Source of the DNA: Acetobacter farinalis
GTDB lineage: Bacteria > Pseudomonadota > Alphaproteobacteria > Acetobacterales > Acetobacteraceae
Reading direction: 5' to 3'
DNA length: 64,000 bases
NCBI RefSeq assembly: GCF_011516935.1
Contig: NZ_WOTF01000002.1
Location: forward strand, 248,001 to 312,000
Under the pieces are notes generated by a model, which saw only the letters and a list, made by a program, of their open reading frames with translations, was not told the DNA's origin and did no database searches. Position numbers and translations under genes: made by a program. How positions within the stretch are numbered: position 1 is the stretch's first letter; the number at the start of each line of letters is the position of its first letter. Shown one piece after another: positions 50,929 to 59,049 of this stretch.

Positions 50929-51653
50929 ACTGTTTCTCCTGCTGCCTGTACAAAGGCGCTTAAAATGCTCCGGTCACCCGGGTCTATGCCAAATTCCGGA
51001 TGCCATTGCACCCCAAGGCAGAAAGGAAGAGAGGGGTCTTCCACCCCTTCAATCACCCCATCTTCCGCCACGGCGTTCACAACACCCCGCCCCGCAGTGC
51101 GGACAGCCTGATGATGGGAGGAGTTCACGGCCATGCGCGGCCGCCCCACACAGCGGGCCAGCAGGGTGTCCGGCTCAAGGAGCACGGCATGGCTGGCTTC
51201 ATCTCTGGGGTTGGGCTGTTCGTGCGGAAGGGCGTCGGGGCGGGCATCCGGGATATGCTGGATCAACGTGCCGCCAAGGGCCACGGCCAGAAGCTGCATA
51301 CCCCCGCAAATGCCCAGAACCGGCATCCTGCGTTGCATGGCGGCGGCCAGATAAGCCTGCTCGGCTGCCGTGCGCACCGGGCGCAGGGTCACGCTGCTGT
51401 GGCGCTCGGTCTCGCCATACAGGGCGGGGTCAATATCAAACGCGCCGCCGGTAATCAGCAGCCCGTCAATCCGCTCCATGAAATCGGGGGCAAGCTGCGG
51501 GAAGAGGGGAAGGGCCATGGGCAGGCCACCAGCCGTGGCAATGGCCGACATGTAGTTTTCCCGCAAGGCATACCAGGGGAAGCGGGAATAGCGGTCTGGT
51601 CCGCCCGCCTCGTGGTCAAGCGTAATGCCGATAACAGGGCGGCGTGCGGTCAT
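50925..51653 (-). CDS. gamma-glutamyl-gamma-aminobutyrate hydrolase family (PuuD-like)
   Basis: A 242-residue class I glutamine amidotransferase-like hydrolase. The nucleophile C116 is in LGICGGMQLL, and H218 and E220 are in GVQWHPEF. PuuD-type enzymes cleave gamma-glutamyl-GABA in putrescine catabolism, but no other puu gene is in the window, so the substrate is open. It overlaps rluB by 4 nt and heads the minus-strand rluB-rsmD unit. Confidence 0.85.
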   Translation of the reverse strand: MTARRPVIGITLDHEAGGPDRYSRFPWYALRENYMSAIATAGGLPMALPLFPQLAPDFMERIDGLLITGGAFDIDPALYGETERHSSVTLRPVRTAAEQAYLAAAMQRRMPVLGICGGMQLLAVALGGTLIQHIPDARPDALPHEQPNPRDEASHAVLLEPDTLLARCVGRPRMAVNSSHHQAVRTAGRGVVNAVAEDGVIEGVEDPSLPFCLGVQWHPEFGIDPGDRSILSAFVQAAGETV

Positions 51654-51783
51654 AAACTCGGGTGTCTTTTTCAGAAAAATGTAAGGTCTGTGTCAGGTGC
51701 CACACCCTGTGCCGGTTTGCACGAGGATTATACAGACCTCACCCCGGCAAACCGCCCTGCCTGTCTGTGCCGAAAAGTAGGCT

Positions 51784-51912
51784 TCAGCCCGGCAGCAGGG
51801 ATACAGGACGGTGGTGGGATGTCGCCGGTGCCGGTTCGTTCACCGTCCGGTCTGCAACGGCAAGCCCAAGGCCGATTGCCGCCGCAGCGAGGATAAGAGA
51901 CAGACTATGCAT
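51784..51912 (-). CDS. possible 42-residue membrane peptide
   Basis: ATG 51912 has AAGGGA eight bases upstream. The product begins with a hydrophobic helix (LSLILAAAAIGLGLAVA) followed by a polar tail rich in Pro and His. No family is recognised. An inverted repeat TCTGTT-ACAG-AACAGA lies 65 bp upstream of its start. The gene could also be chance. Confidence 0.4.
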   Translation of the reverse strand: MHSLSLILAAAAIGLGLAVADRTVNEPAPATSHHRPVSLLPG

Positions 51913-51976
51913 TGTACCAATCCCTTCCGCTCTCCGGGTCAGGCGAGGCGCCTGACACTGTGGTCCCAACCAGATG

Positions 51977-51992
51977 TCTGTTACAGAACAGA
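51977..51992. promoter_or_regulatory. 16-bp inverted repeat, possible operator
   Basis: Perfect 6-bp arms TCTGTT and AACAGA around ACAG, upstream of the small membrane peptide. It fits neither the alphaproteobacterial LexA pattern nor a known box. Confidence 0.3.
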
Positions 51993-52019
51993 TCATGGCA
52001 TCTATAAGGCATGATGACA

Positions 52020-52057
52020 GAGAAGAGCGCGCATTTGCAAGAAAAAACGCTCTTCTC
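52020..52057. repeat. perfect 10-bp inverted repeat with 18-nt loop
   Basis: GAGAAGAGCG (52020-52029) pairs perfectly with CGCTCTTCTC (52048-52057). No T run follows in either direction. It lies in the gap between the small membrane peptide and tadA (51913-52206), which otherwise shows no gene. Confidence 0.5.
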
Positions 52058-52206
52058 AATTAAGGCAGGCTGCCTGATTTTCCTGAACAGCGTGTGAGGT
52101 GTGAAATAATGCGTGATTTCGGGTTTCAGACCAGTGGCACAGGCCGGATTTCGATAGGGTCATGCCGGGCGGCAGGGGAAAAACAGGGGTGAAGAAAGAC
52201 ACACCA

Positions 52207-52686
52207 ATGGCAAGCGGGATGGAACTGGCGCTCATGGAAGCGCGGTACGCGGCGGAACGGGGGGAAGTGCCGGTTGGTGCCGTGGTACTGGGGCCGGATG
52301 GGGCGGTGCTGGCGCAGGCGGGAAACCGGGTGGAAGAGCTGAATGACCCGTCCGCCCATGCGGAAATGCTGGTGATGCGCGCGGCCCTTCAGGCGCGCGG
52401 TGGCCAGCGGCTGGCAGACTGCACGCTGGTTGTCACGCTCGAGCCGTGCCCCATGTGTGCGGCGGCGCTGGCGCATTTCCGGGTGGGGCGGGTGCTTTTC
52501 GGGGCGTATGACCCTAAAGGCGGCGGTGTTGAGCATGGTGCGCGGCTGCCTTTCCGGGCCGAGGCCCTGCACAGGCCCGAAATTATTGGCGGCGTGCGGG
52601 AGCGCGAGTCCGCTGCGCTGCTGAAGAGCTTTTTCCAGAACTTGAGGCAGCCGGGAGCCGGAGAGGAAAGCGGGAGGGGCGGGTAA
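52207..52686 (+). CDS. tadA: tRNA adenosine(34) deaminase
   Basis: Deaminates A34 to inosine in tRNA-Arg(ACG). A 159-residue cytidine-deaminase fold protein: zinc ligand H51 and proton shuttle E53 in HAEM, and zinc ligands C81 and C84 in PCPMC. DPKGGGVEHG is a typical TadA loop. ATG 52207 is chosen, giving MASGMELAL; the frame extends to 52162. The C-terminal end is Gly/Glu-rich. Confidence 0.94.
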   Translation: MASGMELALMEARYAAERGEVPVGAVVLGPDGAVLAQAGNRVEELNDPSAHAEMLVMRAALQARGGQRLADCTLVVTLEPCPMCAAALAHFRVGRVLFGAYDPKGGGVEHGARLPFRAEALHRPEIIGGVRERESAALLKSFFQNLRQPGAGEESGRGG

Positions 52687-52773
52687 ATTCTGGCTTTCCC
52701 GCACAGGGCTCTTTTGTTTTTGTCAGCAGGGAACCATGTTAGTCACAGAAGCGTATGATACCCGGCAGAGGGT

Positions 52774-52794
52774 CCGGCTTTGCAAGAAAGCCGG
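52774..52794. other. perfect hairpin upstream of degP
   Basis: CCGGCTTT and AAAGCCGG pair over 8 bp with loop GCAAG. It may be in the degP leader or end the tadA transcript, although no T run follows. Confidence 0.35.
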
Positions 52795-52871
52795 GGCACA
52801 GGCCAGAGTGGTACGCCCCGGCAGGGATAGCCCTTGTCGGCAAGAGTTTTTAGGGAACAGTCGGAATCGTG

Positions 52872-54464
52872 ATGTCGGAAAAATCTGTATCCAAGTTTTT
52901 CGGGCGGACTAGCCGCAAGACACTTCTGGCCCTTCTGGCTGGTGCAGCCGTTGTCGGGGCTTCAGGCGGAGGGCCGGTAGGCTTTTCTTCCGCCAGAGCG
53001 GAAGATGTCGGGGCGATCAAACCCAGCAGCCCGGTCCAGACGCTTCCAAATTTTGTTAATCTGGTCAAACAGGTCAAACCAGCCGTTGTGTCCATCACCT
53101 CCATGATCAAGGCGGATGCCGTTGAGGGTGAAGGCGGCGGAAACATGGGGGGTGGTGGCATGGGTGGAATGGGCGGCATGCCCTTTCCGTTCCCGTTTCC
53201 GTTCCAGATGGCACCGCAGCAGTCCCGGCAACTGATTGAAGCGCGCGGGTCGGGCTTCCTGATTTCTTCCGATGGCTACGTGGTGACAAACAACCACGTC
53301 GTCAAAGGGGCGACCAAGGTCACAGTCACGCTGGATGATGGCACGGCACTGCCTGCCAAGATCATCGGGCGTGATGGCAAGACGGATCTGGCGCTGCTGA
53401 AAGTGACATCACCCCAGAAGCTGCCCTTTATCGAGCTGGGTGAGTCTGATGATGTGCAGCCCGGTGAATGGGTGATTGCCGTTGGCAATCCGTATGGTCT
53501 GGGTGGCACGGTCACCGCCGGGATTGTTTCCGCCCGCGGGCGTGACATCAATGAAGGTCCGTACGACAACTTCATTCAGATTGATGCCCCCATCAACCGT
53601 GGGAACTCGGGCGGCCCGCTCTTCACGCAGGATGGCAAGGTGGTGGGGGTCAATACGGCCATCCTCTCTCCGTCCGGCGGGGGGTCTATTGGTATCGGCT
53701 TTGCCATTCCGTCTGACACGGTCCGTAGCGTGATCAGCCAGCTCCGCAAAACCGGCCATGTGGTGCGTGGTTATCTGGGTGTGAACGCGCAGGTGATTTC
53801 TCCCGCCATGGCCAAGGCGCTGAACATGCCGGTTCCGGTTCCGGGGGCACCGCCCGCCGGGGCTCTGGTGGCCAGTGTCAGCCCGGACAGCCCGGCCGAG
53901 AAGGCTGGCCTGAAGGCGGAAGATATCATCACGGACTTCAACGGCCAGAAAGTGACCTCTCCGCATGATCTGGCGGTGCGTGTTGCCTCTGTTGCACCCG
54001 GTTCAGACGTCAAGATCGGTTATCTGCGTGCAGGTGCCGCACAGAGCCTCACGGTCAAGATCGGCAATCTGGGCAAAGCGTCCAATGATGGCGGACTTGG
54101 CGGAAGTGCTGCATCCGGCCAGCATCTTGGTGTGTCTCTCACACCGTTGAGTGCGGACCTCCGCCGCCAGCTCGGGCTGGGGAGCGATGTGCATGGTGTG
54201 GTGGTGAATGATGTGCAGCCCGGCTCCGCCGCGGATCAGGCCGGTATTCGCCCTGGCGATGTGATCCAGTCTGTTGGCAATCAGGCGGTTGAGTCTCCGC
54301 GTGCGGCTGTGACAGCCGTCCGGAGCGCCCTTGCGGCCAAAAAGCCGGTTCTGCTCCGTATCCTGCGGGATGGGCAGTCCCTGTTTATTGCCATCTCTCC
54401 GGATGGTTCGGGTGATTCCTCGGGTTCCACCCCCGATACCGGCGAGGATGGTGACGACCAGTAA
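52872..54464 (+). CDS. degP: DegP/HtrA-type serine protease
   Basis: Periplasmic quality-control protease and chaperone, 530 residues. A signal peptide runs to about residue 43 (SSARA). The catalytic triad is H142 (NNHVV), D172 (TDLALLK) and S246 (GNSGGPLF). PDZ domains follow at about 280-390 and 410-500. Residues 86-113 form a Gly/Met-rich then Phe-Pro-rich insert (GGMGGMPFPFPFPF) in the region of the DegP LA loop. ATG 52872 is preceded by a GTG codon. A strong terminator follows. Confidence 0.95.
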   Translation: MSEKSVSKFFGRTSRKTLLALLAGAAVVGASGGGPVGFSSARAEDVGAIKPSSPVQTLPNFVNLVKQVKPAVVSITSMIKADAVEGEGGGNMGGGGMGGMGGMPFPFPFPFQMAPQQSRQLIEARGSGFLISSDGYVVTNNHVVKGATKVTVTLDDGTALPAKIIGRDGKTDLALLKVTSPQKLPFIELGESDDVQPGEWVIAVGNPYGLGGTVTAGIVSARGRDINEGPYDNFIQIDAPINRGNSGGPLFTQDGKVVGVNTAILSPSGGGSIGIGFAIPSDTVRSVISQLRKTGHVVRGYLGVNAQVISPAMAKALNMPVPVPGAPPAGALVASVSPDSPAEKAGLKAEDIITDFNGQKVTSPHDLAVRVASVAPGSDVKIGYLRAGAAQSLTVKIGNLGKASNDGGLGGSAASGQHLGVSLTPLSADLRRQLGLGSDVHGVVVNDVQPGSAADQAGIRPGDVIQSVGNQAVESPRAAVTAVRSALAAKKPVLLRILRDGQSLFIAISPDGSGDSSGSTPDTGEDGDDQ

Positions 54465-54510
54465 GGCTGGTTTCACCGCCCGTAACCGGGGGAAACCCCG
54501 GACAGACAAG

Positions 54511-54541
54511 ACGCCGACTCTGAAAAGAGCCGGCGTTTTTT
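54511..54541 (+). terminator. intrinsic terminator after degP
   Basis: Eleven-base arms (54511-54521 and 54526-54536) with one mismatch, loop GAAA, then a T run. Confidence 0.85.
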
Positions 54542-54842
54542 CTTGCTCGGGTCTCAGCCTTTGTTTGCCAAAACTGAGGAAAACAGCCGCTGAGGGAAAG
54601 GGTTGCTTCGAACGATTATAAAATTTTGATTAAATTCCTTTTTTTGCAGATGAATTTTCCCATGCGATCGGTTTAATGCTTCCAGCGCAACAAAGCCGGA
54701 CTGATTTCTAATTGTCATTACAGCGTTTTTCTGGCGATGTTCGCCGTTCTTTCAGGTGTGGTGTGCAGCGGCTTTTCAGCGTGTTGACACCAGACCCGAG
54801 CGGGTATCTCCTGCGCGGTCAAAAAGGGGGGTGCATCGCCCG
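54542..54842. other. intergenic region upstream of the metal RND operon
   Basis: About 300 bp, AT-rich in its first half (54610-54720). A TTGACA lies at about 54783, but no well-spaced -10 element is clear. It presumably holds the promoter of the efflux operon; no regulator gene of the CzcRS or MerR kind is next to it. Confidence 0.5.
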
Positions 54843-55967
54843 ATGAGAGTGAGTCTTTTTCCCGGTTGGGGCCGTTTTTCCGGTTGGGGCATGCCCGGCC
54901 TCCTGTGCACGGCCCTGTGTCTGGCCAGTGCGCCAGCGTGGGGCAAGACCTCCGTTGTCGTGGGGAAAGATGGCAGCCTGAATGTCCCTGAAGGCTCTCC
55001 GTTGCGCACTCGGCTGGAAGTACAGCCCGTTCAGGTTGTGGTCCCCAAGGATACGCTCTCTGTCCCCGGTGCGATTGTCGCGGAACCCGCGCGGCATGTT
55101 TCGATTTTTGCGCCGGTGGTCGGCCGTATCATGACATTGAGCGTCGTGCCCGGGCAGCATGTCAGGCAGGGGGATACCCTGGCGATGCTGTCTACAGGGG
55201 ATACCGCTCAGGCATCCACGGATGAAGAAAAGGCTCACGCCGGTCTGGTGCTGGCGCAGAAGGCTCTGGCGCGTGCCCAGCAGGTCCGGCAGGCGGGCGG
55301 TGCCGCCACGCGTGATGTTGAGGTTGCACAGGCCGCTCTGGCGCAGGCGCAGGCGGAAGAACGCCGTGCGCAGGCCCGTCTGGCGGCGCTGGATGATTCC
55401 GTGGGCGAGGGCGGAAAACTGGTGCTGCGCTCCCCGGTGAATGGCGTGGTTTCTGCCGTTAACATGGCTCCGGGCCAGAATGTGACAGATGTAACGGCCC
55501 CCCTGCTGAGTGTGGAAGATCTCTCGGAAGTCTGGGTTGTGGCGGATGTGGCGGAAGCCGGCGCGGACCAGATTCATGTTGGTCAGGCGGTGTCTCTCAC
55601 CCTGCCCGCGCGGGATGGTGTGGTGCTGTATGGAGAAATTGCAGCGGTTGAACCGGACCTGAGGCCCGATACGCGCCGCGTGCGCGCCATGATCCCGCTG
55701 CCCAACCCGGATGAAAACCTGCGCCCCAACATGTTCGCAACTGTCAATGTGCAGCTCAAGCAGCCGCCGGGGCTGATGGTGCCGCAGTCGGCCCTGCTGA
55801 TGAACAATGACAACGTGACCGTTTTTGTTGAGACCGCCCCCTGGACGTTCATGCGGCGCAAGGTGGGCATTTCTTATGACGAAGGCGAAGATACACGGGT
55901 TTTGAGCGGCCTGAGTGCCGGAGACCGCATCGTGACACGCGGTGGGGTTCTGCTGAACGATGATTGA
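54843..55967 (+). CDS. RND efflux periplasmic adaptor (CzcB/CusB-like)
   Basis: A 374-residue membrane-fusion protein. An N-terminal signal (ending SAPAWG) is followed by a barrel and lipoyl halves (APVVGRIMTLSVVPGQHVRQGD and LRSPVNGVVSAVNMAPGQNV) around an Ala/Gln-rich coiled-coil hairpin at about 125-190. A membrane-proximal domain ends the protein. It connects the RND pump to the outer-membrane channel. ATG 54843 is chosen. The gene overlaps the pump gene by 8 nt. Confidence 0.9.
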   Translation: MRVSLFPGWGRFSGWGMPGLLCTALCLASAPAWGKTSVVVGKDGSLNVPEGSPLRTRLEVQPVQVVVPKDTLSVPGAIVAEPARHVSIFAPVVGRIMTLSVVPGQHVRQGDTLAMLSTGDTAQASTDEEKAHAGLVLAQKALARAQQVRQAGGAATRDVEVAQAALAQAQAEERRAQARLAALDDSVGEGGKLVLRSPVNGVVSAVNMAPGQNVTDVTAPLLSVEDLSEVWVVADVAEAGADQIHVGQAVSLTLPARDGVVLYGEIAAVEPDLRPDTRRVRAMIPLPNPDENLRPNMFATVNVQLKQPPGLMVPQSALLMNNDNVTVFVETAPWTFMRRKVGISYDEGEDTRVLSGLSAGDRIVTRGGVLLNDD

Positions 55968-58900
55968 ACGGATTATTGCGGCCTGCCTGCGGGAGCGCCG
56001 GATTGTTTTTGTCGCCATGGCGGTACTGGCCCTGTGGGGCGGGTGGGCATGGAAGGATATGCCCGTTGAGGCGTATCCCGACCTCGGGGCCGTGTCCGTT
56101 CAGATCACAACGCAAAGCTCCGGCCTTGCCGCGGAGGAGGTGGAGCAGCAGATCACCATTCCGCTGGAGCGCCAGCTTGCCGCCACGCCCGGGCTGGCGA
56201 ACAGCCGGTCCAGCAGCACGTTCGGCCTGTCCCTCATCACCCTGATCTTCCGGGATGGGGTGAATGTTTATGCTGCCCGCCAGCGGGTAACGGAACAGTT
56301 GGCGCAGGTTACGCTGCCGCCGGGGGTTACGGCCAGCCTCGGGCCGGTGACCAGCCCTTCAGGTGAAATTTACCGCTACACGCTGGAATCAGACAGCCTG
56401 AACCTGATGCAGCTTTCCGAAATCCAGCGCTGGATTGTGATTCCGGCCCTCACCAAGGTGCAGGGCGTGGCGGCTATCAACAATTTTGGTGGCTTCACGC
56501 GGGAATACCAGCTTCTGCTGGACCCGGCGGCTCTCTACCGTTTCCATGTGGGTGTGAATGACATTCTGGCGGCTATTACCAGCAGCAGTGTCAATTCCGG
56601 CGGGGGTCGCGTAGCGCGAGGCGAGCAATCCTATATCGTGCGCGGCGTGGGGATGATCCATTCTCTGAAGGAAATGGGCGATATCCCGGTCAGCCAGCAT
56701 GATGGTGTGCCGGTTTTCCTGCGGGAACTCGGGCAGATGCAGCTTGGGCATCAGGTGCGCGAAGGGATTCTGGGGAAAGACGGAAACCCGGATACCATTG
56801 AAGGCATTGTCAGCATGGTCACGGGGGAAAACGCCTCGAACGTGCTGAACCTGCTGCATGCCCGTGTGGAACAGTTGCAAAAGCAGCTCGCACCACAGGG
56901 GGTGCGGATTGTACCTTATATTGACCGCGACAATCTGGTGAACGCCACCACGGACAAGGTGACGCATACGGTGCTGGAAGGCGTGGGGCTGGTATTTGTC
57001 ATCCTCATCCTGTTCCTTGGCAGCCCGCGCAGTGCGCTGGTGGCGGCGGTAACAATTCCGCTGGCGCTGGCCACGGTTTTTCTTCTCATGAGCCTGCTCG
57101 GCATGCCCGCCAACCTGTTCTCCCTCGGTGCGATTGATTTCGGGGTGATTGTGGATGGCGCGATTGTGGTGACGGAATCCATCCTGCGCCTGCGGGAGGA
57201 AGAGCCCGGCCACACCATGACTCTGGATGATGTGCGGGGCCTGACGCAGCATGTCGGGCGCGCCATCGTGTTTGCCACACTGGTGATCATTGTGGCCTAC
57301 AGCCCGCTCTTTGCGTTTGAAGGGGCGGAGGGGCGGCTGTTCCGGCCTATGGCCTTTACGGTCAGCTTTGCTTTGCTGGGGGCGCTGCTCAGCGCCATTG
57401 TGCTCACGCCGTCTCTGGCCTTTCTGGCCATGCGCAACCCGCACAAGATTTTCCATAACAAGCCGCTGGAAAAGCTGCACCACCTGTATCATGACGGTCT
57501 GGCGCATGTCATGCGCAGGCCGCTGCTGGCCTATATCGGGGCGATTGTGGCCTTTGTGCTGGTGGTGGTGCTGGGCATGAGGACCGGGCGGGAGTTCCTG
57601 CCGGAAATGGATGAGGGCGCCCTGTGGCTTCAGGTCCAGCTGCCTTCCGGCCTTTCTCTGGAAAAAGCCGGGGCCATGGCGGATGAAGTGCGCCATGCGA
57701 TCTATACGTTCCCCGAAACCTCTTACGCCGTGACCCAGCTTGGCCGGAACGATTCCGGCACGGACCCCTGGACCCCCTCACATATTGAAGTGCCGGTGGG
57801 CCTCAAGCCCTACAGCTCCTGGCCGCATGGCGAGACAAAAGCCCAGTTTGTCACCAAGCTGCATGAGCGTCTGGCTAAAATTCCCGGCATTAGCTTCGGC
57901 ATCAGCCAGCCGATTGCCGATGGGATGAATGATCTGGTCGGCGGGGCGCATTCCGCGCTCGTGCTGCGCGTTTACGGGAATGATCCGCGTGAGATCCGGC
58001 GGATTGGCACGCAGATTGTGAATATTCTGAGAACCGTGAAGGGCACAACCGAAGCCTCCATCTTTCAGGAGCCGGAAATTCCCGAACTCAATATCGTGGC
58101 GGACCGCCCCGCTGCGGCGCGCTACGGGATTTCCGTTGCGGATATCATGGCTGTGGTGGGGAATGCTGTTGGTGATGGCCCCATTTCCCAGATCTATATC
58201 GCGGACCGCACATATAATATGACGGTGCGCGTGCCGCCTGCCACGGCGAGCAATCTGCGCTCACTGGCGCATCTGCCGCTGACAGCCGCCAATGGTGCGC
58301 AAATTCCTCTGGAGCGGGTCGCGCAGATCAGCCTGAAAACCGGTGAGGGCACGATCTCGCATGAAATGACGGAACGGCAGATCACCCTGCGGGTGGATAA
58401 CGGCAAACGGCCTTTGTCCGAATATATGGCGGAAGCCCAGAAGAAAATTGCCGATCAGGTGCATTTCAACCCCAGCCTGTATCGTTTGCAGTGGGCCGGT
58501 GCGTTTGAGCAGCAGCAGCGTGCCCAGGCGCGCCTGACGGTTGCTCTGGGCATCATGCTGGTGGTCATGCTGGTTCTGCTGTTTGCGGAATTCCGCGTGA
58601 TGCGGCAGGCCGTGCTGATTCTGGCCGTGGTGCCACTTGCCCTTCTGGGTGGGCTGGTTGCGCTGCAGGTCAGGGGAGACACCCTGAACGTGGCAACGGC
58701 CGTGGGCTTTATCGCGCTGTTCGGGGTGGCGGTGCAGAACGGGATTATCATGATCTCCAACATCAACCGGCACCGGGCGCAGGGTGTGTGGCTGTATGAT
58801 GCTGTTCTGGAAGGGGCTGGCGAGCGTTTCCGCCCGGTGCTGATGACAGCCACAGTTGCCAGCATGGGCATGCTGCCCGCAGCACTGGCCACCGGTATCG

Positions 58901-59049
58901 GGACCGACGTGCAGCGTGGGCTGGCCACTGTGGTGGTTGGCGGTCTGGGGATTGCGACGTTGCTGACGCTGTTTATCCTGCCGACGTTTTATTATGAGAT
59001 GGAAGCCTGGTGCGAGCGCCGCGCTGCCGCGAAGGAGCCTGCACCATGA
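55960..59049 (+). CDS. heavy-metal RND efflux pump (CzcA-like)
   Basis: A 1029-residue inner-membrane proton-driven exporter with the RND repeat: 12 membrane segments and two large periplasmic loops. TM4 carries GAIDFGVIVDGAIVVTES, with D393, D399 and E406 at the same 6- and 7-residue spacing as D402, D408 and E415 of CzcA. This points to divalent cations such as Zn, Co, Cd or Ni rather than Cu/Ag. It lies between its adaptor (8-nt overlap) and the outer-membrane gene (4-nt overlap), in order B-A-C. Confidence 0.93.
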   Translation: MIERIIAACLRERRIVFVAMAVLALWGGWAWKDMPVEAYPDLGAVSVQITTQSSGLAAEEVEQQITIPLERQLAATPGLANSRSSSTFGLSLITLIFRDGVNVYAARQRVTEQLAQVTLPPGVTASLGPVTSPSGEIYRYTLESDSLNLMQLSEIQRWIVIPALTKVQGVAAINNFGGFTREYQLLLDPAALYRFHVGVNDILAAITSSSVNSGGGRVARGEQSYIVRGVGMIHSLKEMGDIPVSQHDGVPVFLRELGQMQLGHQVREGILGKDGNPDTIEGIVSMVTGENASNVLNLLHARVEQLQKQLAPQGVRIVPYIDRDNLVNATTDKVTHTVLEGVGLVFVILILFLGSPRSALVAAVTIPLALATVFLLMSLLGMPANLFSLGAIDFGVIVDGAIVVTESILRLREEEPGHTMTLDDVRGLTQHVGRAIVFATLVIIVAYSPLFAFEGAEGRLFRPMAFTVSFALLGALLSAIVLTPSLAFLAMRNPHKIFHNKPLEKLHHLYHDGLAHVMRRPLLAYIGAIVAFVLVVVLGMRTGREFLPEMDEGALWLQVQLPSGLSLEKAGAMADEVRHAIYTFPETSYAVTQLGRNDSGTDPWTPSHIEVPVGLKPYSSWPHGETKAQFVTKLHERLAKIPGISFGISQPIADGMNDLVGGAHSALVLRVYGNDPREIRRIGTQIVNILRTVKGTTEASIFQEPEIPELNIVADRPAAARYGISVADIMAVVGNAVGDGPISQIYIADRTYNMTVRVPPATASNLRSLAHLPLTAANGAQIPLERVAQISLKTGEGTISHEMTERQITLRVDNGKRPLSEYMAEAQKKIADQVHFNPSLYRLQWAGAFEQQQRAQARLTVALGIMLVVMLVLLFAEFRVMRQAVLILAVVPLALLGGLVALQVRGDTLNVATAVGFIALFGVAVQNGIIMISNINRHRAQGVWLYDAVLEGAGERFRPVLMTATVASMGMLPAALATGIGTDVQRGLATVVVGGLGIATLLTLFILPTFYYEMEAWCERRAAAKEPAP

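Noticed and set aside
51977-51992. SOS/LexA box
   Set aside because: The arms could suggest CTGT-N-ACAG, but the spacing is six, not eight, and alphaproteobacterial LexA uses GTTC/GAAC direct repeats.
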